NCBI GenBank assembly: GCA_030672255.1
Contig: DAOVGU010000222.1
Location: forward strand, 1-7,958
DNA: 7,958 bases
Reading direction: 5' to 3'
Source of the DNA: a bacterium
Lineage (GTDB): Bacteria > Ratteibacteria > UBA8468
The position numbers and the translations under genes were made by a program. A model generated the notes under the pieces. That model ran no database searches. It had not been told where the DNA came from and saw only the letters and a program-made list of their open reading frames with translations. Shown piece by piece: positions 1 through 5,766 of the stretch; the first letter of the stretch is position 1; every line of letters starts with the position of its first letter.

Positions 1-261
1 AATAAACTCATTTCTGCAATGCATCCTGTGGGGTTTGAGACTCACTGCTATCTCTCCTCCTAAGTTGAAGAATTTCTTTTCGTTCATTTCATTGGTTTCC
101 AGGTAGATGTCTAAGTCCCTCCAGGTCATCAAATTTAAAGCGTAACTCCCATGTACGATTGGATTACCATATTTGTTTAATATTTGTAGTAATCCGTAGT
201 CATGCAAGATTTTATCTGCTTCACTTATAAGTGTTAAATTCAACTTTTCTAACTCATCCAT
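1..261 (-). CDS. Nucleotidyltransferase-fold protein, N-terminal part (C-terminus beyond window)
   Basis: An open frame of 87 codons starts at the ATG at 261-259 and runs without a stop off the left edge. Near residues 37-54 it reads HGSYALNLMTWRDLDIYLE: the Gly-Ser pair (38-39) followed ten residues later by D49-x-D51 is the signature of the polymerase-beta/MNT nucleotidyltransferase fold, where the Gly-Ser binds the nucleotide phosphates and the two aspartates hold Mg2+. AGGA lies about six bases before the start on the minus strand, which supports it. The third acidic residue and the specificity domain are outside the window, so the substrate (antibiotic, tRNA, protein or none) cannot be told. 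It lies 133 bases downstream of the two-DTG protease gene, in the same orientation. Confidence 0.85.
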   Translation of the reverse strand, partial: MDELEKLNLTLISEADKILHDYGLLQILNKYGNPIVHGSYALNLMTWRDLDIYLETNEMNEKKFFNLGGEIAVSLKPHRMHCRNEFI

Positions 262-300
262 TGGAATCCTAATTTAATTTTAGAAAATAGAAAAATAAAA

Positions 301-320
301 AATAGGGACAGATACCATTT
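301..320 (-). repeat. Possible dispersed REP-like motif
   Basis: Minus-strand reading is AAATGGTATCTGTCCCTATT, in the gap between the protease gene and the partial nucleotidyltransferase gene. From memory, closely similar strings (ATGGTGTCTGTCCCTATTT and variants) recur between genes in many genomes, often near REP-associated Y1 transposases. There is only one copy here, so the call rests on recollection and not on a repeat seen in the window. The rest of the gap (321-394) is AT-rich with nothing recognisable. Confidence 0.3.
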
Positions 321-394
321 ATTCAAATACACTAAAAACACCAAAAAATTTCTTATTCCCTTTTAGCATCTTACTTCTTTCCTATTATTCTTCA

Positions 395-1159
395 TCAACC
401 CTTAATTAAAAATCTACCTGAAGGAAAATTTATTAAAGCAACCCCGTGATGCACAATAGCGCCTATTCCAATAATTCCATCTTCAGGCATATCGTTGCCT
501 CCAAAAGAGGAAGCGTCTGCACGCAAGAAAACAACCCGCTTATACTTAATCCCACCTATGTTCATATCACTAAGTATTATGGACTCTGAGACTTTAATAC
601 TACCAAAAGCAGTCTTTGTTTGTTCAGATGCACTCAAAATTTCTCCCATTCCCGATGTTTTCCCCTGGCCACTGGGAAAAAGCCAATTACAGGATGAACC
701 TGTGTCAAGCACAAATTTGAAAAGTTTGCCGGCGTACTCCACGTAAATCACTGGGCGTCCCCGAAATATTTCAAGTGGCGAATATGGCACATCTTTTTCT
801 TTATCAATTCTATCAAACGTCAAAATTAACCTATCAAAATCCAAACTGACACAATACGGTTTAATTTCTTGCGTTCCCAACAAGCCGTCAATCCGATTTT
901 CGCCAAATTTGCTTATCTTCATATCCAAAGGACCGAAGTCAATCGCACCAAACGCAAAAGAATCAACTCGGATCTTCCCGTAACTATTGGGCGTTAATCT
1001 CATATCTGAAGCTACATCCTCACTAAGACAACTTGTGGGAGCTCCGGTGTCGAGTAAGAAACGGTCAAACTTTTGCCCCTTAACAATTGCCTTTAACAGC
1101 GGAACTCTTTCTTTAAAATCGAACGGGATTTCAAATTTGTTCTGCAAGGTTATCGGCAT
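395..1159 (-). CDS. Two-domain retropepsin-like aspartic protease, apparently cytoplasmic
   Basis: The 254-residue product carries two aspartic protease motifs: FLLDTGAPTSCL with catalytic D37, and FVLDTGSSCNWLF with D152. Each is followed by the hydrophobic-Gly motif that closes the retropepsin half-fold: IDGLLG near 90-95 and DGIIGIG near 227-233. The protein therefore looks like two tandem retropepsin lobes in one chain, able to form a complete active site without dimerising. Bacterial members of the gag-polyprotein/retropepsin-like families often carry a signal peptide or lipobox. Here the N-terminus (MPITLQNKFEIPFDF) has neither, so the protein is probably cytosolic or the start is wrong. 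No good Shine-Dalgarno lies before the ATG and the next in-frame Met is residue 53, inside the first lobe, so this start is kept. The leader upstream holds a miniature element. The substrate is unknown. Confidence 0.85.
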   Translation of the reverse strand: MPITLQNKFEIPFDFKERVPLLKAIVKGQKFDRFLLDTGAPTSCLSEDVASDMRLTPNSYGKIRVDSFAFGAIDFGPLDMKISKFGENRIDGLLGTQEIKPYCVSLDFDRLILTFDRIDKEKDVPYSPLEIFRGRPVIYVEYAGKLFKFVLDTGSSCNWLFPSGQGKTSGMGEILSASEQTKTAFGSIKVSESIILSDMNIGGIKYKRVVFLRADASSFGGNDMPEDGIIGIGAIVHHGVALINFPSGRFLIKG

Positions 1160-1218
1160 CTCAATTTTCTATAACCCAATATACAATACCCAAAATTATT
1201 TTCTTTCTGAAACTCCAG

Positions 1219-1370
1219 CCAGCAATGTAAATATTCAGTCAACTACGTCTATGTTGTCATTGCGAGCCCAAAGGGCGTGGCAATCCCTCACTTCTTGAGA
1301 TTGCTTCGTCGTCCGCTTACAGAATGGACTCCTCGCAATGACGGTCTTCACTGAATATTCACCCAGCAAT
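1219..1370. mobile_element. Miniature inverted-repeat element (MITE) with 8-bp target duplication
   Basis: The element occupies 1227-1362 (136 bp). Its ends are inverted: GTAAATATTCAGTCAA at 1227-1242, and 1347-1362, which reads GTGAATATTCAGTGAA on the other strand (14 of 16 identical). It is flanked directly, with no gap, by the 8-bp repeat CCAGCAAT at 1219-1226 and 1363-1370, as expected of a target-site duplication. It encodes no protein and its interior is itself palindromic, so it would be moved in trans by a transposase not present here. It sits between the attC-like site and the start codon of the aspartic protease gene, lengthening that gene's leader. The transposase family is not identified. 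Confidence 0.8.
1256..1342. repeat. Long imperfect palindrome inside the MITE
   Basis: GTCATTGCGAG (1256-1266) is exactly inverted as CTCGCAATGAC (1332-1342). Inside, GCAATC (1280-1285) pairs with GATTGC (1299-1304) around a short loop. Palindromes built on TCATTGCGAG...GCAATC are, from memory, a widely scattered intergenic repeat type in many bacterial phyla. Here the repeat forms the core of the element bounded by the 16-bp terminal inverted repeats, with only about 13 and 4 bases between its arms and those ends. Confidence 0.75.
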
Positions 1371-1373
1371 TGC

Positions 1374-1452
1374 GTATAACGTTTTGCGGATAAGAAAATT
1401 GCCAAAAATAATTTTGAGAAAGCTTTAACTTTTCACTTATTCACTGGTATAT
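1374..1452 (-). other. attC-like recombination site, degenerate copy
   Basis: This stretch aligns almost without gaps (one base) to the palindromic site at 5007-5086, about three quarters identical by eye. The shared block TAACGTTTTGCGGAT is exact. On the minus strand it ends TTATCCGCAAAAC then GTTATAC, matching GTTATGT in the other copy. The opposite end, where the other copy has GCCTAAC, is degraded here (about 1446-1452), so the palindrome is weaker. It lies downstream of the nitrilase gene and upstream of the aspartic protease gene, in the same orientation as the other copy. See that entry for the integron interpretation and its weaknesses. Confidence 0.5.
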
Positions 1453-1479
1453 GTATAATTCATTGTATGGAATTTCAAA

Positions 1480-1573
1480 GCGAACCTGAATTCCGCTACT
1501 TACTAATCAAGCTATCTTCAGTAGGAATATGCGTAATTAGTCTTTCAGGTTAAGCTTGTAGCAACAGGTTCGC
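1480..1573. repeat. Long-range inverted repeat in non-coding stretch
   Basis: GCGAACCTG at 1480-1488 is exactly inverted as CAGGTTCGC at 1565-1573, 76 bases apart. Nothing between them codes for a recognisable protein. Together with the hairpin cluster immediately to the right, this makes most of 1480-1689 self-complementary. It may be the left border of a larger composite repeat; no second copy is present in the window to define the ends. Confidence 0.4.
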
Positions 1574-1585
1574 ACTACTGTAGTT

Positions 1586-1689
1586 GCAGTCCCTGCGAAA
1601 GCAGGGACTGCTCTGCTATGCCGAGTAAACTCGGCCACTACATTTAACGTAGCGCGAGCCCCTGATTTAATCAGGGGTTAGCCTCGCTA
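1586..1689. repeat. Cluster of three hairpin repeats overlapping the nitrilase 3' end
   Basis: Three palindromes lie in a row. 1586-1611 has 11-bp arms GCAGTCCCTGC/GCAGGGACTGC around a GAAA (GNRA) tetraloop. 1620-1635 is GCCGAGT-AA-ACTCGGC. 1650-1689 has CCCCTGATT-T-AATCAGGGG at its core, extended by outer arms TAGCG..AG/CTCGCTA. CACTACAT sits between the second and third. The same modules, with changed stem sequences, recur at 7115-7191 (TCCCTGC/GCAGGGA with a GNRA loop, 7-AA-7 stems, a core with a single T centre, and TGTAGTGGCC linkers), so this is a dispersed modular repeat. The last palindrome contains the nitrilase stop codon. As RNA the stems could slow 3' decay or stop transcription, but none is followed by a clear U tract. 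Confidence 0.75.
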
Positions 1690-2572
1690 ATTTATTCAAT
1701 TTATTTATTTTTGAACCATAATAAAATGATGCTTTAAAATAGTTAAAGAAAAAGGATTTTTTTCTTTTTAATTCAACGCAATTTAAATCTAAATCCGTAA
1801 CTATCATTACTTCTTTATTATCACGTATTCTGGAACGATTAATAACTTTGCCATTTGGATTAATGACAAATGCTCCAGAGGAAAAATTGTAAATTTTTTC
1901 TTCTTTATTGTTTTTTTTGAATTTTCCTGCATTATTACAAGCAACAAAATATATACAACATTCAGAGGCAAAGTGTTTCCTTAAATAATCTACATTTTCG
2001 AAAGTACTTGCTTTTTGTGATTTCTCATCCTTGGCTACCGGATTATCCTGTGTCGCAAATGGAGCAAAAATTATTTCAGCACCATTATATGCCAAAATGC
2101 GATAATTCTCAAAACATCTTGAATCTGAACAGATTGTTATGCCTAACTTAACAGTCCCTATATTAAAAATTGGAAGATCTTTGCCAGAAGCTAAAAATAT
2201 TCGTTCGCCAGGAGTTAAATTTATTTTGCGCATTGCCCCTATTAACCCCATTGGACCCACAACAACATGTGAATTAAAGTAATTCTTATGTCTTTTTTCT
2301 ATTAAACCAACTGAAATATATATTTTAGATTGTTTTGCAATATTTGATATAACATCAATTTTTTTTCCTTTGATTGATAATGCATCATTTTTTTGTTTTG
2401 TATAACCGGTTAAAGAACATTCAGGAAAACCGACAAATTGAGCTCCACTGGCTATTGCTTTTTTAATCCAATTTATATGATTTTCAAGATTTTCCTGTGC
2501 ACATCCTACAAGATTTTTAGATGAAATAGTAGCAATACGAATATTTCCCTTTGTTTTCTTTACACTTATCAT
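1667..2572 (-). CDS. Nitrilase-superfamily carbon-nitrogen hydrolase
   Basis: The 301-residue product has the catalytic triad of the nitrilase superfamily in order: E51 in FPECSLTGY, K116 in RKINLTPGE, and nucleophile C148 in GITICSDSRCFEN. The family-typical glutamate E123 follows the lysine, and NGAEIIFAPFA follows the cysteine. Members cleave amides, N-carbamoyl groups or nitriles in the cytoplasm through a thioimidate or acyl-enzyme. The branch, and so the substrate, cannot be assigned here; the simple single-domain length fits amidase/carbamoylase-type members. The gene begins 16 bases after the M61-like peptidase stop and is probably co-transcribed, though no strong Shine-Dalgarno is visible. 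By eye it is the most AT-rich gene in the window. Its last nine or so codons (ending LARLTPD and the stop) are encoded by a hairpin repeat, so the natural C-terminus has been replaced. Confidence 0.88.
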   Translation of the reverse strand: MISVKKTKGNIRIATISSKNLVGCAQENLENHINWIKKAIASGAQFVGFPECSLTGYTKQKNDALSIKGKKIDVISNIAKQSKIYISVGLIEKRHKNYFNSHVVVGPMGLIGAMRKINLTPGERIFLASGKDLPIFNIGTVKLGITICSDSRCFENYRILAYNGAEIIFAPFATQDNPVAKDEKSQKASTFENVDYLRKHFASECCIYFVACNNAGKFKKNNKEEKIYNFSSGAFVINPNGKVINRSRIRDNKEVMIVTDLDLNCVELKRKKSFFFNYFKASFYYGSKINKLNKLARLTPD

Positions 2573-2588
2573 TTTAGTAAAACACTAC

Positions 2589-3998
2589 TTACTTAATATA
2601 TCCTTTTGACTTAATTTGAACTGACATTATGTATCCTTTTTCTTTTAGAAGAACTGGAAGATTCAAGAAGTTAATCCTCGTTACATAATCCCTAATAATT
2701 GGGCGGAGGCATCCGGAACCATATTCCCTGTATTCCTTCAAAAGCGATTTTTTATTCAGTTTTTTTCCATTACCCAACTTATATTTTGAGAAAATATGGT
2801 TCAACAAAGAAGAAATACCTCCATAACCATTGTTTTTCAGTTCCAAATCCATCAACCAAGCGATTAAAGTACCTTTATTATAAAGGAGCGAATAATTCTT
2901 TGAGTCAGCCCAGCATTCCTTCGCAGTCAGTTCTGGTCTTATTAGGCTATGAGTTGCAAACTTGGAAGCATTAAAACAACGTAAATATTTTGTAGCCATA
3001 GCATTTAGAAATTCAGATTCGGTAATCACATTTGTCTCAAGAGCTCCTTTCCAAGCCATATATTCAGTGACACCCTCCGTGAACCAGTACAGATCGGCCT
3101 TGTCATCATCAATATGCCTTTCATCCATTTCCAAAGACTCTGGAAGGTAAAGATGAAACATTTCATGATGGAGCACGCATAATAGGCCTTTCATGGCAAT
3201 AACATTGGACAAATCAGGGCCTGCACCACTAAACTGTACAACACTATTTCCTCTCACTGTTCCACCATATCCATAGATTTTTCCCTTCATTCTCTTGGGA
3301 TAAGCGCCCATTATCAGCGTTGTTCTGTCACTTCCAGTATCGTCAAATAGTCGATATTGCCATTCAGCTATCAATCTTATATTTTTCAAGAGCTTAGTAT
3401 GGGAAAACTCTAATGCTCTGTCAAAATATACGTCCCACGGACAATATCCAACATCAAACTGGTAATAATTTAATATTCCACAGAAGAAAATAGCCTCACG
3501 AAGATTTAATATCTCGTAGGTTTCATCCTTAATTTTCTTCACTCCTCCGCCAACTGCAAGGTGCCAAGGAGAAGGAATCTTAACAAACTTAACAATATGA
3601 ATGACTTTTGAATCCTCTACTGGTTGTAAAAGAATATCAGACGGATATAAAAGCAGATTATTCTTTGAGAAATTAGAGACGCAATGATATCTACCTATGT
3701 CAATTTTTCCATGCTTCCAGTCTATAACGTGAGTTAATTTTAGCCTTCCATGGCTATTGGTTCTACAAGAATATTCTCCTTTGAGATTCTTATGAATATC
3801 AACTTCTCTCCCGTCTGTTTTTACTAACTTCACAAATACATTTCGACTGGAGAGAAGGTCTTCAAACATAGTATTCCGCTTTTGGGAATGTCCAATAAAG
3901 AATGTGACTTTTCTCCTGCCTAAACCCTCTACTTCACATTCCACTTTGATCCTGGCTGAAGAAGGACTACTTATAGAAATGCTATGGTATAATCTCAT
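2589..3998 (-). CDS. M61-like zinc metallopeptidase without signal peptide
   Basis: The 469-residue product carries a gluzincin active site: H278-E279-M-F-H282, then WFTEGVTEY with E308 as the likely third zinc ligand. The short gap to a W-F-x-EG-x-T motif, the preceding YGGTVRGNS block near 244-252, and the ending LPVLLKEKGY all resemble glycyl aminopeptidase family M61; family M1 is the alternative. The N-terminal 130 or so residues look beta-rich, like an M61 N-terminal domain. Two things are unusual: the PDZ domain common at the C-terminus of M61 enzymes is absent, and no signal peptide precedes MRLYHSISIS, suggesting an intracellular peptidase. AGGA at 4010-4007, eight bases before the ATG, supports this start. 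The gene follows the methyltransferase by 98 bases and is followed after 16 bases by the nitrilase gene. Confidence 0.82.
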   Translation of the reverse strand: MRLYHSISISSPSSARIKVECEVEGLGRRKVTFFIGHSQKRNTMFEDLLSSRNVFVKLVKTDGREVDIHKNLKGEYSCRTNSHGRLKLTHVIDWKHGKIDIGRYHCVSNFSKNNLLLYPSDILLQPVEDSKVIHIVKFVKIPSPWHLAVGGGVKKIKDETYEILNLREAIFFCGILNYYQFDVGYCPWDVYFDRALEFSHTKLLKNIRLIAEWQYRLFDDTGSDRTTLIMGAYPKRMKGKIYGYGGTVRGNSVVQFSGAGPDLSNVIAMKGLLCVLHHEMFHLYLPESLEMDERHIDDDKADLYWFTEGVTEYMAWKGALETNVITESEFLNAMATKYLRCFNASKFATHSLIRPELTAKECWADSKNYSLLYNKGTLIAWLMDLELKNNGYGGISSLLNHIFSKYKLGNGKKLNKKSLLKEYREYGSGCLRPIIRDYVTRINFLNLPVLLKEKGYIMSVQIKSKGYIK

Positions 3999-4006
3999 AT
4001 CAAGAA

Positions 4007-4010
4007 TCCT
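4007..4010 (-). promoter_or_regulatory. Ribosome binding site of the M61-like peptidase gene
   Basis: The minus strand reads AAAAAGGATTCTTGAT before the ATG. AGGA is the only purine-rich Shine-Dalgarno match nearby and sits eight bases from the start codon, which decides the start at 3998. Confidence 0.55.
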
Positions 4011-4041
4011 TTTTGCTAAGCTTTACTCGACATTTTGGTGA

Positions 4042-4052
4042 GCCCTAAGGGC
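4042..4052. repeat. Short palindrome between methyltransferase and peptidase genes
   Basis: GCCCTAAGGGC forms a five-base-pair stem with one central base in the 98-base gap after the methyltransferase stop. Flanking TTTTG and CAAAA could lengthen it with interruptions. It is too short and lacks a clean U tract, so a terminator role is only a possibility. Confidence 0.3.
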
Positions 4053-4096
4053 AAAACCACAAACACGCTATTATGTGAAGCTCCGGCAATCTTCCG

Positions 4097-4948
4097 CTAT
4101 CTTCGCCCCTTCGTAATGAATACCTGCAAACCGTTTACAGTCATATCCGTAAGCAATTGTTCAGGTGTTTGCTTGAGATACTTAATTTTTCTTCTCCAAT
4201 ACGCAAAGAGAATTGCTTTATCTTCTTCACTGAGCGCAGAACATTCCGATATCAGATTCTTTGTCTTTTGTAATCTTTCTTCCAACTTCATAACTGCATG
4301 GTCAAGATTTCTATTGCGATTCGACTCATTCGCAATTCCTCCCCAAAACCAGGTTATCAGCTCGATTTCCTTAAGCCCAACTGACTGGAATAAAGATGGC
4401 AGTGTGGGGCCTGCACCAATCCACCTCGCGTTTACACTTGTGTACTTCAGCAGAACTTCATTTTCTTCGGGTGTTGCCCAGGGATCCCAGGTAAAGGATG
4501 ATCGGTAGAAAGGCTCTATACAAGCCACAACCCCGTTTTCCTTGCATACCCGTTTCATTTCACGAATTGGCGCTTCTATCCCTTTGGGATAACCGATATT
4601 ACTGCCCCGAAATCGCTCCAACATAATGTCACTCATAACTATGTCGAAACTACCATCTAATTCTGGTATCTGCGTAATATCCCCTACTTTAAACTCGATA
4701 ATCAGATTCTCTTCGCTGGCAATTGACTTTGCTGCTTTCAACAGTTGATTGTCAATATCCATCCCGACTATGTAAGCCCCACAGTTGCGGGCTAGAATCC
4801 TTGTGAAGAATCCCGTTCCGCATCCGATATCAAGGACTCGGTGATTGCTATTACAGCCAAGGAACTTCACGAGCACCAAACCAAACAGTGGTTTTCCGAA
4901 ACCCCTTTGGCGCGATAATTCCAAGTGTTCGACAGTGCACTTTGCCAT
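4097..4948 (-). CDS. Class I SAM-dependent methyltransferase
   Basis: The 283-residue product has the Rossmann-type SAM site: motif I VLDIGCGTGFF (38-48), acidic VGMDID with D64 at the end of strand 2, GDI at 89-91 preceding the helix that contacts adenine, and FDIVMSDIMLERF (101-113) as motif IV. It matches the general methyltransferase type 11/UbiE-like group. The C-terminal third, ending LQVFITKGRR, is probably the substrate cap. The substrate (small molecule, lipid or protein) cannot be inferred. There is no signal peptide or membrane segment. The start at 4948 leaves the region before motif I at normal length, but only a weak AAAG lies upstream. The gene lies 58 bases downstream of the attC-like site and 98 bases upstream of the M61-like peptidase gene; whether it belongs to that operon is unclear. 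Confidence 0.88.
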   Translation of the reverse strand: MAKCTVEHLELSRQRGFGKPLFGLVLVKFLGCNSNHRVLDIGCGTGFFTRILARNCGAYIVGMDIDNQLLKAAKSIASEENLIIEFKVGDITQIPELDGSFDIVMSDIMLERFRGSNIGYPKGIEAPIREMKRVCKENGVVACIEPFYRSSFTWDPWATPEENEVLLKYTSVNARWIGAGPTLPSLFQSVGLKEIELITWFWGGIANESNRNRNLDHAVMKLEERLQKTKNLISECSALSEEDKAILFAYWRRKIKYLKQTPEQLLTDMTVNGLQVFITKGRR

Positions 4949-5006
4949 TATGTTAGGAATCTTTTAGTCTACTGGTGTATGCAATTCATGGAACCGCCAG
5001 ATTTGT

Positions 5007-5086
5007 ACATAACGTTTTGCGGATAAAAGAAGTTGCCGAAAGCAATTTGGGGAAACCTTTGATTTTCCCTTTATCCGTTGTTAGGC
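5007..5086 (-). other. attC-like site (candidate integron cassette end) after the nucleotidyltransferase gene
   Basis: On the minus strand the site opens with GCCTAAC (5086-5080), which matches the integron R'' box RYYYAAC, and closes with GTTATGT (5013-5007), one base from the R' box GTTRRRY. Read on the plus strand, GTTAGGC fits R' exactly and ACATAAC fits R'' with one mismatch. Between them, exact 8-bp arms CGGATAAA (5020-5027) and TTTATCCG (5070-5077) occupy the L box positions, and an inner GGGAAA/TTTCCC stem (5050-5055/5064-5069) follows. The TAA of GCCTAAC is the stop codon of the nucleotidyltransferase gene, as is common in cassettes. Weak points: spacers between R and L boxes differ by four bases, and there is no integrase in the window. 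A related copy lies at 1374-1452. Confidence 0.55.
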
Positions 5087-5581
5087 GATGTGTTGCCCCA
5101 ACGATTCATGTTCACCGTGCAACCATTTCCTCAACATCTCTGCCTTTTTTATCCTGCCCAACTTCAGATATGCCTGATACTCATACTCCAGAGAGAGTAC
5201 AGGTATTTGCATTCTCTCAACCTCTATGACCCGCTTGTGATTCTTTAAATCCACAGGGCTCTCCCAACTTCCATCCTCAACCCGCTTCTGAATGTTTCCC
5301 ATAATCTCCACTTTGATTCCGTCGATCTTCAATTTGCCAAAGTGTGAGCGGATACTATCTGTAGAAGAAAATACAACTTTCTTGGTCGCGAAATCAGAAA
5401 AATAGTGCTCGATCTCATAGGCTCCTGCCTTGTCAGTTTGGATGTCAATGTCATTATTGGGTTCGACCGGCACACCTTGAAGCGCAAAACCGAGGCTACC
5501 AGTGACTACCCAGTTCACATTAGCATTATTCAATCGGGTATATATTTTTCGCAGAACCTCAAGATACTTTGGGTTTATCAT
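5081..5581 (-). CDS. Small nucleotidyltransferase-fold protein
   Basis: The 166-residue product reads NWVVTGSLGFALQGVP...NNDIDIQ near the N-terminus. G28-S29 with D44-x-D46 is the nucleotidyltransferase signature, and E92 in IKVEIMG is the likely third metal ligand. The ending LSLEYEYQAYLKLGRIKKAEMLRKWL-type helix (here about 129-154) is shared with many stand-alone nucleotidyltransferase proteins of unproven substrate. All catalytic acids are present, so activity is plausible. No HEPN partner is adjacent, which argues against a simple MNT/HEPN toxin-antitoxin pair. GAGGAAA (5592-5586), five to six bases before the ATG, supports the start. The ATG overlaps the TGA of an upstream 19-codon ORF, and the stop lies inside the attC-like site, so the gene fits a compact cassette bounded by GTTAGGC (5614-5608) and GTTATGT. 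Confidence 0.85.
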   Translation of the reverse strand: MINPKYLEVLRKIYTRLNNANVNWVVTGSLGFALQGVPVEPNNDIDIQTDKAGAYEIEHYFSDFATKKVVFSSTDSIRSHFGKLKIDGIKVEIMGNIQKRVEDGSWESPVDLKNHKRVIEVERMQIPVLSLEYEYQAYLKLGRIKKAEMLRKWLHGEHESLGQHIA

Positions 5582-5637
5582 TGTATTTCCTCGGGTATCA
5601 GCATTTTGCCTAACTTAAAATAACCAAACTGCTTCAT
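5578..5637 (-). CDS. 19-codon ORF overlapping the nucleotidyltransferase start
   Basis: It encodes MKQFGYFKLGKMLIPEEIQ and ends in TGA that overlaps the next gene's ATG (ATGA), the arrangement used for translational coupling. The Shine-Dalgarno of the next gene lies within its last codons. It could be a leader peptide, a C-terminal relic of a deleted gene, or chance. No Shine-Dalgarno is evident before its own ATG. It also contains GTTAGGC (minus strand 5614-5608), the possible left boundary of the cassette. Confidence 0.3.
   Translation of the reverse strand: MKQFGYFKLGKMLIPEEIQ
5586..5592 (-). promoter_or_regulatory. Ribosome binding site of the nucleotidyltransferase gene
   Basis: GAGGAAA on the minus strand is the clearest Shine-Dalgarno in the window and ends four bases before the ATG at 5581, fixing that start. 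Confidence 0.65.
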
Positions 5638-5690
5638 TTTGGCTAATTTTATTCATCCATTTTATATGGTCATTTTTCTTGTTTAAAAGA

Positions 5691-5759
5691 TTAAGATTTT
5701 GACAATCTACCTTTGGTCCCTCCTAAATCACCACCACAGCCAAGGTTTAGTTTAACCAT
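5691..5759 (-). pseudogene. 5' remnant of a SAM methyltransferase gene
   Basis: From the ATG at 5759 the frame reads MVKLNLGCGGDLGG and stops at TAA (5693-5691) after 22 codons. MVKLNLGCGG is the very common opening of class I methyltransferases, where motif I falls directly at the N-terminus. The similarity ends after GGD, where the sequence becomes a poor copy of what looks like an intergenic repeat containing GGAGGGACCAAAGG. The simplest reading is that a methyltransferase gene lost all but its first dozen codons. Chance cannot be excluded for so short a match. A promoter lies directly upstream. Confidence 0.4.
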
Positions 5760-5766
5760 TAGCAGA

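Noticed and set aside
495..1298. Plus-strand open frames at 495-746 and 987-1298
   Set aside because: They lie opposite the well-supported aspartic protease gene and have no recognisable motif; the second runs into the MITE.
1586..1689. Possible CRISPR array from repeated hairpins
   Set aside because: The stems differ in sequence and there are no equal-length repeats separated by unique spacers.
4035..4508. 157-codon plus-strand open frame
   Set aside because: Antisense to the methyltransferase gene, which has all SAM motifs; its translation shows no domain and is cysteine/serine-rich in a shadow-like way.
2589..4948. Methyltransferase, M61-like peptidase and nitrilase as a defined natural-product pathway
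   Set aside because: The 98-base gap with a palindrome, differing composition and lack of a precursor peptide or scaffold enzyme give no positive support.
5081..5581. MNT/HEPN toxin-antitoxin or abortive-infection pair
   Set aside because: No HEPN-like or AbiEi-like partner gene is adjacent; the only neighbouring frame has 19 codons.
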